Below are positions 53,786 through 61,739 of a DNA stretch of 64,000 nt, piece by piece. Under the pieces are notes generated by a model. That model had not been told where the DNA came from, searched no databases, and saw nothing but the letters and a program-made list of their open reading frames with translations. Where the stretch lies: positions 62,001 to 126,000 of the forward strand of contig JAFDYN010000011.1 of the NCBI GenBank assembly GCA_018267385.1, in the 5' to 3' direction. The position numbers were made by a program, and so were the translations under genes. Position 1 is the first letter of the stretch, and each line of letters begins with the position of its first letter. This stretch comes from Bacteroidota bacterium (GTDB lineage Bacteria > Bacteroidota > Bacteroidia > Chitinophagales > LD1).

Positions 53786-54245
53786 CGGCATTCTGAAATT
53801 TCTCGCCCTTTATCTCTTTCTCATTGTATGTACTGATGTGGTAGCCTCTCGCCAGAAAGAACGGTCTTGCAGTGATACTCACGTCGGCCCATATCTCGCG
53901 GAGTTGCCAGACTACTGCCTGCCGCTCCAGTGCAGCCAGTAGCATGCTGGCAATACCCTGACCCTGATATGCACGGTGTACATACATCAGGTCCAGGTAG
54001 CCCGATGGTGCCAGAGAGGCTATACCTGCTATCTTGCCGTCCGTATGCGCTGTCACACAGTACTGCTCTGCCAGGCGCATCTCCCATTTCGATATATTAT
54101 TATACCCCGATGACCACGCGGCTATCTGCCGCGGGCTATAGTCTTTTGCATTGACCATAGTGATCGTATCATAAAACAACTGGCGGACCTCGTCGAGATC
54201 CGCCAGTGAAGCTTGCTGTATTGTTATGTCTTGCGCGCCTTTCAC
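53712..54245 (-). CDS. GNAT family N-acetyltransferase
   Basis: A 177-residue acetyltransferase: N-terminal strand ITIQQASLADLDEVRQLF, the acetyl-CoA-binding motif A around LMYVHRAYQGQGIASMLL (about 86-103, with QGQGIA as pyrophosphate loop) and a late YHISTYNEKEIKGEKFQNAVMRR segment. The last 15-20 residues extend past the usual end of the fold into the overlap with the convergent membrane gene. It starts 2 bp after the helical exported protein gene and is the third gene of that operon. The substrate is unknown. Confidence 0.85.
   Translation of the reverse strand: MKGAQDITIQQASLADLDEVRQLFYDTITMVNAKDYSPRQIAAWSSGYNNISKWEMRLAEQYCVTAHTDGKIAGIASLAPSGYLDLMYVHRAYQGQGIASMLLAALERQAVVWQLREIWADVSITARPFFLARGYHISTYNEKEIKGEKFQNAVMRRALPPSLLPASLTRPKVCSCL
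54181..54205. repeat. 25-bp palindrome inside the GNAT coding region
   Basis: TGGCGGA...TCCGCCA with an inner CTCG/CGAG stem (one mismatch, one central base) spans codons about 14-22 of the GNAT gene. It could form a strong mRNA hairpin near the translation start. Confidence 0.5.
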
Positions 54246-54247
54246 TG

Positions 54248-55285
54248 TTATTTGTGGCGAGGGATATGTTTGGCCATAAAGGCCTGATGAGTATTGTTAT
54301 AGTTATCCACCAGTTTGGCGCGGTTCTGGTTCAGTTCATTGTTTGTTTTGTTATAGGTGTTCACAGATGCGTTGATATCGTTTACTGCCTGGTTAAATTT
54401 ATTTACCTCGTCCTGAGAGCCTCCGCCTCCTTTTTTATCCATAGCAGTTTTCAGCTTCTGGAAGTTATCATTCTTGATGATGTAGTCCGTCATGACAGGT
54501 GTTTTGTCAGCTTCGCTTTTGTAAAAGGCAATAAGTTTTTTGCAAGCATCTATCATGGTCAGATCACTTTCGTATCCGCCTATATCCTGCAGTTTCGGCA
54601 GGGCCTCCTGGCAGCTTTTGACCAGCGCACCCTTGCTCTGCTCTATACCATTCACATCTTTTTTATCTATGGCCTCCATCAGGTGCTTTTCATTGCTTTC
54701 GCATTTGTAGAAGGTTAGGAACACGTTATTGGTGTACTTGGTCACCTGGCCCGCTATTTTGGCCTGCTGTCCTTCTTTGGAGTTATCCTCATTGATGGTG
54801 ATATTATGCTTTGCGGCAAAGGCCCTCAGCTCTCGGTCAAATTTGTCAAATGCTTCGGATTCCTTGTCATTGGCCAGTTCCTGAGCTTTGATGTATGCCT
54901 CCATATTGTCATAGGACTGATCGGCTATCTCCTCCAGGTCCATGATCTTGCCGTAGTCTTCTTTCATCACTACGTAGCAGACATTGAAGTATTCATAAGA
55001 AGCGACACGCATGGCTGAGTCTCCCTCAAAGTCGGGCAGGTGAGATGCCTTGGCACGGGCTGCAGAGATAGCAGCGATAGCCTCGCTACGCTCTTTACTT
55101 ACTTTCTTGGCGCTCTTGCTGTGAGCTACGGCGCTGATGTAGCCCAGCATCTCTGAGGTGATCTGATGCTCGCTGGCTGTGACGCGGTTTACGTATTCCC
55201 AGGCTTTGTCTGACTGTGCAGAGACGGAGGTGAGCCAGGCCGACAACGTCACGGCCAGAGCTATACGCTTCAGTAGGATAGACAT
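54248..55285 (-). CDS. exported helical protein, possibly LIC11966-like surface protein
   Basis: A 345-residue exported protein with a signal peptide (about 1-23, ending VSAQ). The rest is predicted almost entirely helical and rich in Lys, Asp, Glu and Asn, with a GGGG break near 298. It resembles what is annotated as LIC11966 family surface protein; I hold that name loosely. It begins 3 bp after the S41 protease stop and ends 2 bp before the GNAT start, so the three form a tight operon. It might be a substrate or partner of the protease (inference). Confidence 0.68.
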   Translation of the reverse strand: MSILLKRIALAVTLSAWLTSVSAQSDKAWEYVNRVTASEHQITSEMLGYISAVAHSKSAKKVSKERSEAIAAISAARAKASHLPDFEGDSAMRVASYEYFNVCYVVMKEDYGKIMDLEEIADQSYDNMEAYIKAQELANDKESEAFDKFDRELRAFAAKHNITINEDNSKEGQQAKIAGQVTKYTNNVFLTFYKCESNEKHLMEAIDKKDVNGIEQSKGALVKSCQEALPKLQDIGGYESDLTMIDACKKLIAFYKSEADKTPVMTDYIIKNDNFQKLKTAMDKKGGGGSQDEVNKFNQAVNDINASVNTYNKTNNELNQNRAKLVDNYNNTHQAFMAKHIPRHK

Positions 55286-55288
55286 AGA

Positions 55289-57367
55289 TTATTTTTTTTG
55301 ATTGTTTAAATAGTCAGTAATAATAGAAAAACATTCCTGCAAATATAGGTCGTGGCCTATCTTTTCCAGTGGTTTATTGCGCTCAGTATCAGAATCGTAT
55401 TCTGCACGGACGTGCTCCATGTCTGCCAGCATATAGGCGGGCTTGTACGGCGCATCGGGAGCGGTGGCTTTTTTCAGGGCGGCCGACTTGTTTCTCATCA
55501 GTCGTACCATACTGATGTAGGCATTGATCTCCAGTGGTACGGAGAGCGAGGGGCTGTACTGGCGTGATTGAAATAAGATAAGCGAATCCTCCATGTGCCA
55601 TGCCGCCCCGGTGCGGACGCGTGCCTCAGCCGCTGCAGAGAGCGCCGGTATAGGGAGAGGCGCGAGCGGAGTGAAATATGTAGCCCGGCGTACAGTATCC
55701 GGCATTAGTGCATAATGCTCCGTAGCCTCGCCGTAGGGTACAGACTCTGTCAGGTCAGGCAGATGTATATCAGGCCGGACGCCATTGAGCTGATTGGAGC
55801 GGCCGGTGACGCGATAGATCCGACCGTCGGTTACTTTGATAAACTCGGTCCCCGCCCCCAGTGTTTTCTCAGTGGAAGTAGTGAGGTCGAGTGAGGTATC
55901 TACCGGCAGCACCACCTGCATGGTAGCTTTGCCGTAGGTCGGACTGCCGGCTATGATGGCACGATGATAATCCTGCAGCACACCAGCCACCAGCTCTGAT
56001 GCCGAGGCGCTGGAGTGATTGACCATGACCAGCAGCGGGCCGTCATAGATCGTGCCCCGGTTTGGGTCTGGCATGCTGCGCACTTTGCCTTTATTGGCCC
56101 GGAGAGATACCATAGCCCCTTCATCTATAAAGATACCCGCCAGGGCCATCGCTTCCTGCATAGAGCCGCCACCATTATATCTGAGGTCCAGTATGATCGC
56201 ATCTACATGCTCTCCTTTTAGCTTGATCACTTCTTTGGCTACATCGTCGCCACAGGTTTTACCACCTTTGTTTTCCCAGTTTGAGTAGAAGCCCGGCAAA
56301 ACAATGTAGCCCACCCTAGGTGTGCCGTGCAGCACATAGCTGCGTACCATACTTTCTTCATCCTGCACTTTAGATTTTTGCAGTTTCACGGTTTTGATCG
56401 TTCCGTCAGACTTGCGCACGGTCAGGTCTACTTTGTTCTGTGTATGGTTATGCAGCAGTTCCTCTACTTCATCATCATCTGCGCCCAGCAGGTCCACAGA
56501 TTCTTCTCCCTGCCAGTGTAGCGCGGTGATCACATCTCCGGCATTGAGTTCGCCTGACCTCCAGGCAGCGCTACCTGGATCTATGGCGGAGATATATGGT
56601 TCGCCGGCATCGTTCTCATCTACGGTAAATCCGTAGCGCATATGCTCACCTGTCACTACACCTACAAATTTCTGTCGCCGCTCGCTGGTAAAGAAGTCAC
56701 TGTGTGGGTCAAAAGACTTGCATATCGCATCGTATAGCTCGGTGAGCATCATTTCCTCATAGTCTGCGGGCTGTGAGATCAGCCTGCGCAGTTGCCTGTG
56801 CTCAGTGCGTAGTACTTTCTCCTGCACCTGTGGCAGATTTTTTAAAATGCTGGTCCCTGTGGCTGTAGAGTCACTCAAGGCCATATTGCCCAGTCGATAG
56901 AGGCACGAGAGTTTGACACGGGTCTGCAGCCGCTGGTACAGCGCCGCACGGTCTGTAGCGAGCGTGGTATCTATGGCCAGGGCAGTGCCCGGCACCCGTA
57001 GGTCCAGTGGACGGCTCAATATCACATCCAGCAGGCTATCTGCCGCCCGCACCCGCAGTTTGTATAGCGCCATGACCTTGCTTATAAAGTCGCTATTGCG
57101 CCCGTCCAGTTCGGCATCGAGCATGAGTCCTGATGACATAATGGTATCTACATCCCGCGCAGATAGTATGAGATGGCCCGGGTCGAGCTCCCGCGAGAGG
57201 GTCTCCAGTATACGGCGGTTCATGACATTACGGTCGAGAGGGCAGCAGTGGTATAGCTCCATCATGCGGCGCACCATAGGGCTATGATCATTCATGAGGC
57301 GCACATGCTGTGCCCCGGCCGTATGTATGGCCAGCAGTATCCATAGTAATGGTAATACGCGTTTCAC
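55289..57367 (-). CDS. S41 carboxy-terminal processing protease (Tsp/Prc type)
   Basis: A 692-residue periplasmic protease: signal peptide (1-19), long N-terminal helical domain, PDZ domain (about 237-330) and S41 catalytic domain with LDLRYNGGGS (394-403), nucleophile S455 in SASASE and the general base K480 in YGKAT. The size and order match Tsp/Prc, which trims C-termini of envelope proteins. It is the first gene of the operon with the helical exported protein and the GNAT enzyme. In Bacteroidota such enzymes may act on lipoproteins and cell-wall hydrolases. Confidence 0.93.
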   Translation of the reverse strand: MKRVLPLLWILLAIHTAGAQHVRLMNDHSPMVRRMMELYHCCPLDRNVMNRRILETLSRELDPGHLILSARDVDTIMSSGLMLDAELDGRNSDFISKVMALYKLRVRAADSLLDVILSRPLDLRVPGTALAIDTTLATDRAALYQRLQTRVKLSCLYRLGNMALSDSTATGTSILKNLPQVQEKVLRTEHRQLRRLISQPADYEEMMLTELYDAICKSFDPHSDFFTSERRQKFVGVVTGEHMRYGFTVDENDAGEPYISAIDPGSAAWRSGELNAGDVITALHWQGEESVDLLGADDDEVEELLHNHTQNKVDLTVRKSDGTIKTVKLQKSKVQDEESMVRSYVLHGTPRVGYIVLPGFYSNWENKGGKTCGDDVAKEVIKLKGEHVDAIILDLRYNGGGSMQEAMALAGIFIDEGAMVSLRANKGKVRSMPDPNRGTIYDGPLLVMVNHSSASASELVAGVLQDYHRAIIAGSPTYGKATMQVVLPVDTSLDLTTSTEKTLGAGTEFIKVTDGRIYRVTGRSNQLNGVRPDIHLPDLTESVPYGEATEHYALMPDTVRRATYFTPLAPLPIPALSAAAEARVRTGAAWHMEDSLILFQSRQYSPSLSVPLEINAYISMVRLMRNKSAALKKATAPDAPYKPAYMLADMEHVRAEYDSDTERNKPLEKIGHDLYLQECFSIITDYLNNQKK

Positions 57368-57386
57368 AGATATGGGAATGGTAGGG

Positions 57387-58340
57387 TTATTTCTTCAGGC
57401 CTATCTCGCGCAGGCGCTCATCCAGGTACTCGCCGGCTGTGATCGGCTCATACTGCAGCGGGTGGCGCTCATCTACGCAGCTGCTCAGGCAGTCCAGCGG
57501 CATGCTACTCTTGGGGTGTGTGAAGAATGGGATGGAATAACGTGGATTGGCCCATTTCTCGCGCGGCGGGTTGACCACACGGTGCGTAGTGGAGCGCAGG
57601 CGGTTATTGGTCAGGCGCTGGAGCATATCACCCACATTCACCACAAAGCAACCCTCCGGGGCGGTGATGTCCAGCCATTCGTTTTGCTTGCTCAGTAGCT
57701 GCAGGCCCTCTGCAGAAGCACCTACCAGCAGGGTGATCAGGTTGATATCTTCATGCTGCTCGGCACGGATCGCATTCTTAGGCTCCTGTGTGATAGGAGG
57801 GTAGTGGATAGCGCGCAGGATCGAGTTGCCATTATGCACATACTTGTCAAAGTAAAACTCACCGATGCCCAGGTGGATGGCTATAGCCTGCAGTAGCTCG
57901 ATACCGCACTTCTCAAATGCCTTGAAAAGTTCGCGTCCTTTCTCATCAAAGTTGGGCACATCAGGCACAGATACATTATCCGGGTATTCATTCTTGATCG
58001 GGTCACCGTCTTCTACTATCTGACCCATCTGCCAGAATTCCTTCAGGTCCGGTGCATCAAATCCCTTAGCCTGCTCACGGCCAAAAGATGTGTAGCCGCG
58101 CTGGCCGGCCAGTCCCGGTATCTCATATTTCTTTTTGGTCTCTGTGGGCAGCGCAAAGAACTGCTGCACGGCTGCATAATAGTCATCCACCAGCTGCTGT
58201 GAGACACCATGATTCTTTACTGATACAAATCCTGTCTCTTCAAAGGCACGGCCCAGGTGCTCTACAAACTGCTGCTTGCTGCGGTCGTCTCCCGCAGTGA
58301 ACTGACTCAGATCTACGATAGGTATTGTGTTTACACTCAT
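57387..58340 (-). CDS. isopenicillin N synthase-like 2-oxoglutarate/Fe(II) dioxygenase
   Basis: A 317-residue non-haem iron oxygenase. The facial triad H196-x-D198...H253 and the 2-oxoglutarate-binding R267-x-S269 are all visible, with the N-terminal domain (IPIVDLSQF, then GFVSVKNHGV) typical of the IPNS/flavanone hydroxylase family. Substrate unknown; no beta-lactam or other pathway genes are adjacent. It lies between the S41 operon and a GT-C type membrane protein, all on the minus strand with gaps of 19 and 17 bp, so it may be part of a longer transcript. Confidence 0.9.
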   Translation of the reverse strand: MSVNTIPIVDLSQFTAGDDRSKQQFVEHLGRAFEETGFVSVKNHGVSQQLVDDYYAAVQQFFALPTETKKKYEIPGLAGQRGYTSFGREQAKGFDAPDLKEFWQMGQIVEDGDPIKNEYPDNVSVPDVPNFDEKGRELFKAFEKCGIELLQAIAIHLGIGEFYFDKYVHNGNSILRAIHYPPITQEPKNAIRAEQHEDINLITLLVGASAEGLQLLSKQNEWLDITAPEGCFVVNVGDMLQRLTNNRLRSTTHRVVNPPREKWANPRYSIPFFTHPKSSMPLDCLSSCVDERHPLQYEPITAGEYLDERLREIGLKK

Positions 58341-58357
58341 CTCTTACTTCTTTTTGT

Positions 58358-59902
58358 TTATTGTATGGTGATCGTATGCTTCACAGGTGCATCATCTGTA
58401 TACAAGCGAATGTCAAAATAAGCACCTTTTGTCATTTTTCTCTGTCTCAGGAAATCTTTTGCTTCTTGCTCGGACGCTACTTGCTTCATATTCCTGCCGG
58501 CATAAAATACCATCTGCGGCGTAGGTTTCATATTGGTAAAGATCACCTCGTCGGCTGCGCTTTGCTCCCTGATCGACTGGCCCAGTTTCATCTCACGGTC
58601 ATAGCGTGCCCCGGTGATAGAGGTGCTGCCGGGCAGGTTTGTCGCATAGAACTGTACTATCAGGATCACGATCGTGAATAGCACTAACCCATTGACGGTA
58701 CGCTCAGAAAAGGCCCCTGATTTCCGCACTTTATCATAAAGGATACCGAGCAGTACGCTGAAGAAAAGCGAAGCATACAGCACTGTAAAATCATGCGAGG
58801 AGTACTGAAGGAAGAAAATATGCATCAGCACCACCGGCAGTATAGACAGCCATATGAAGCGATAGCCATTTTCTGAGAAGACGATCTTTAGTTTAGCCTT
58901 CGTAGCGCCCAGCCACAGGAAGGCCGCGATCAATAGGTAGACAGGAAGATAGTTGACCAGGTAGTTATAGATCAGATCTTTGAAAAGGAAGAAATAGGAG
59001 AAGAAGAAATAAAAGAAACCGTGATGCCGGATTCCTATACTGCCGCGCATCAGGTAGCGGTTGAGTATCTCATGCAGGTAGGCCTCCTGGCCGGCTATGA
59101 GCGCATACTGATAGATGATCAGGTTTAGCGCAAAGAAAGTAATGATCACTGTAGACCATATGAGGACGCGGAAGCCAGGTATAGACCTCACATGCAGCAG
59201 GCTGTATACCAATACCCCAAAGGCAAAAAACACTCCGAGCCATGAGGTATAGATCATGACAAATAAGATCCCTGCATACAGCACTATATATTTAGGTACA
59301 TAAAAGCGCCGGCGAAAGATCATTTTCAGAACAGTGTACACACCAATAACAAAGGGCAGCTGTACGGCCATATCACTCATATATACATTGCCCTGAAACC
59401 ATAATGTAGCCGGCAGGAAGAGATAAATACAATAAGCTACAAAAGAAGGTACATGCAGGTAGCTACGGGCTCTATTGAAACTGAGCAGGCAGACTGTAAA
59501 ATAGACGAAGAGCGCTGAGAGGAAGTGAAAGAAAAGGTTCAATAGCTGTAGCGGCAATACATCTGGCCGTACATGCAGCACTTTGAAAATAGCATAAGGG
59601 AAATAGTAAGCAAATGGCGGATGTGATACATAGTAGTAGTTGCCCGCCTCGTCTATCATTCTGCCACTGGCATTGGCGTCATTGTTGATGAATCTGTCTG
59701 CAGGTGTATTGTAGGTCATGACCGGCTCAGCCTCATAGCTCGTGGTCCCGTTGTCATACCAGATCTGCAATATGCGTAGCGAGACCGCGGTACAAAATTC
59801 ATGGTGCTTGGACAGTGGACGCCCCAGCTCAGGTACACGCACCAGTGCTGACATAAGAAATGCCAGTAAAAGGAACGGGAGTGTTTTCCTGAAAAAGATC
59901 AT
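58358..59902 (-). CDS. polytopic membrane protein, GT-C/PMT (GT39/ArnT)-like
   Basis: A 514-residue integral membrane protein with about 11-13 helices. The first extracytoplasmic loop has acidic/His residues (KHHEF near 34) and HPPFAYYFP at about 94-102, as in dolichyl-phosphate-mannose or undecaprenyl-phosphate sugar transferases of the GT-C fold, and a soluble C-terminal part of about 80 residues follows. It would move a sugar from a lipid carrier onto a periplasmic acceptor; donor and acceptor are unknown. It lies 17 bp upstream of the dioxygenase gene. Confidence 0.72.
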   Translation of the reverse strand: MIFFRKTLPFLLLAFLMSALVRVPELGRPLSKHHEFCTAVSLRILQIWYDNGTTSYEAEPVMTYNTPADRFINNDANASGRMIDEAGNYYYVSHPPFAYYFPYAIFKVLHVRPDVLPLQLLNLFFHFLSALFVYFTVCLLSFNRARSYLHVPSFVAYCIYLFLPATLWFQGNVYMSDMAVQLPFVIGVYTVLKMIFRRRFYVPKYIVLYAGILFVMIYTSWLGVFFAFGVLVYSLLHVRSIPGFRVLIWSTVIITFFALNLIIYQYALIAGQEAYLHEILNRYLMRGSIGIRHHGFFYFFFSYFFLFKDLIYNYLVNYLPVYLLIAAFLWLGATKAKLKIVFSENGYRFIWLSILPVVLMHIFFLQYSSHDFTVLYASLFFSVLLGILYDKVRKSGAFSERTVNGLVLFTIVILIVQFYATNLPGSTSITGARYDREMKLGQSIREQSAADEVIFTNMKPTPQMVFYAGRNMKQVASEQEAKDFLRQRKMTKGAYFDIRLYTDDAPVKHTITIQ

Positions 59903-60042
59903 GCAGCCAAAATAAGAGAAATCCTTTAATTTAAGCTGTTAGCATTTCTCTGAGACATGCCCCAAACCCTTGATAATCCTAGGAAAATAAAATTCGGTAC
60001 AATTTTTGTAGAATAAGTTTTATCGTTTCATTTCTTTTTCCC

Positions 60043-60050
60043 TAACTTTG
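60043..60050 (+). promoter_or_regulatory. -7 box of rpoN
   Basis: TAACTTTG fits TAnnTTTG exactly, 22 bp before the ATG at 60073. No TTTG stands at a normal -33 distance. This supports the ATG over the TTG at 60052, which would lie within the first transcribed bases. Confidence 0.55.
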
Positions 60051-60072
60051 GTTGTGCCATAAACTTACTGCT

Positions 60073-61587
60073 ATGCTCAACCAGAATCTTTCACAGAAGC
60101 TTTTACAGAAACTTTCCCCTCAGCAGATACAGTTGATGAAACTGCTGCAAATACCCACTGCCCAGCTGGACCAGCGCATCAAGGAAGAGATCGAAGTCAA
60201 TCCTGCCCTGGAGGTAGCTACCGAGGACGAGGAGGAGTTTGCCCAAACCGAGGAAACCGAACCGGGTCCTACTGAGGAGATGCAGGAGCCTAATGATGAC
60301 TTTGATACTGAGCAATCGGAGCCTGAGATAAATAAGGATGATGACCTGGATATGACCGAGTTTTATGACGAGTCAGATGAGGGAGTGGCAGAATACAAGA
60401 CCAAAGACCCTAATGAATTTGCTGACCCGGATGATGAGGGCAAGACCATACCGGTGGCGGTGAGTTCTACATTCCATGAATACCTGGAGGAGCAGGTAGG
60501 CATGCTGCCTATCAGCGATCGCGAAAAGGCGATCACCATGCACCTGATAGGGAGCATAGATGATGATGGATACCTGCGCCGCGATCTGGACGCGATCATA
60601 GATGACCTTGCATTCTCTCAGAATATTATGACTGATGAGAAAGAACTGGCATACCTGCTCTCGCTCATCCAGAGTTTTGAGCCTGCGGGTGTCGGTGCCC
60701 GTACGCTGGAGGAGTGCCTGCTGCTGCAGCTGAAGCGCAAAGACGATCCGACCATGCATACCGACAATGCGATCCGAATCATAGAGAAGCAGTTTGATGC
60801 CTTTGCAAAGAAGCACTATGAGAAGCTGGAAAAATCCCTGGGCCTCGATGCGCATGAACTCAAAATGGCCGTGACCGAGATCATCAGCCTCAATCCAAAG
60901 CCAGGCAGTTCCTTTTCAGGAGGGCTAAGTGCGGAGCAGTTCATCATACCTGACTATATCATCACCAATAATAACGGCGAACTGATCTTGACGCTCAACT
61001 CTGCTAATGCTCCTGAGCTGCGTATCAGCAATACCTTCCGCGATATGATCTCTGACTACAAAAGAGCCAAGATCAAATCAAAGAGCCAGAAAGAGGCGAT
61101 CATGTTCATCAAGCAGAAAATCGAATCTGCCAAGTGGTTTATAGATGCGATACAGCAGCGCCAAAATACGATGATCGTGACCATGCAGACCATCATGGAG
61201 CTGCAGTATGACTATCTGATTAGCGGCGACGAGACTAAACTGCGCCCTATGATACTAAAAGATGTAGCCGAGAAGACCGGTCTCGATATCTCTACTATCT
61301 CGCGTGTGGCAAACTCAAAATACGTACAAACGGAATTTGGTACGCTGCTGCTGAAGTCCTTCTTCTCCGAGTCGCTCACCAATGATGAAGGAGAGGAGGT
61401 TTCTACGCGCGAGGTAAAGAAGATACTCAGCGACCTGATCGGCATGGAGGATAAGAACGACCCGCTGTCTGATCAGAAGCTCACCGAATACCTGATGGAG
61501 AAGGGGTACAATATCGCCCGGCGCACTGTAGCCAAGTACCGTGAGCAACTCAACCTTCCTGTGGCACGCCTCAGGAAGGAACTTTGA
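60073..61587 (+). CDS. rpoN: RNA polymerase sigma-54 factor
   Basis: RpoN directs RNA polymerase to -24/-12 promoters and needs an NtrC-type ATPase. 504 residues from ATG 60073: Gln/Leu-rich region I (SQKLLQKLSPQQIQLMKLLQ), acidic region II (about 50-135), the core-binding domain (about 140-300), the HTH region III (DISTISRVANSKYVQT) and the C-terminal RpoN box ARRTVAKYR (482-490). All parts are complete. A sigma-54 activator with a GAFTSA loop is encoded at 12133 in this window. Confidence 0.97.
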   Translation: MLNQNLSQKLLQKLSPQQIQLMKLLQIPTAQLDQRIKEEIEVNPALEVATEDEEEFAQTEETEPGPTEEMQEPNDDFDTEQSEPEINKDDDLDMTEFYDESDEGVAEYKTKDPNEFADPDDEGKTIPVAVSSTFHEYLEEQVGMLPISDREKAITMHLIGSIDDDGYLRRDLDAIIDDLAFSQNIMTDEKELAYLLSLIQSFEPAGVGARTLEECLLLQLKRKDDPTMHTDNAIRIIEKQFDAFAKKHYEKLEKSLGLDAHELKMAVTEIISLNPKPGSSFSGGLSAEQFIIPDYIITNNNGELILTLNSANAPELRISNTFRDMISDYKRAKIKSKSQKEAIMFIKQKIESAKWFIDAIQQRQNTMIVTMQTIMELQYDYLISGDETKLRPMILKDVAEKTGLDISTISRVANSKYVQTEFGTLLLKSFFSESLTNDEGEEVSTREVKKILSDLIGMEDKNDPLSDQKLTEYLMEKGYNIARRTVAKYREQLNLPVARLRKEL

Positions 61588-61626
61588 TCTTTCGCTATAT
61601 TTATGTAAGAGATAGTCGTTAACGTA

Positions 61627-61648
61627 TTTTATCTTTCATTAGATAAAA
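61627..61648. promoter_or_regulatory. AT-rich dyad between rpoN and the TonB-dependent receptor
   Basis: TTTTATCT-N6-AGATAAAA is a perfect 8-bp dyad 39 bp after the rpoN stop. It is too AT-poor in G/C pairs for a good terminator and could be an operator for the receptor gene; a small GCCG-AAA-CGGC hairpin follows at 61671-61681. Confidence 0.35.
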
Positions 61649-61739
61649 CGCCTTTGATTTTGGTTTATTGGCCGAAACGGCACACAAATACGCCAAGGAA
61701 CGGTGTACATTCGCCGCTCGGTTCATCCGACTATTTTAT

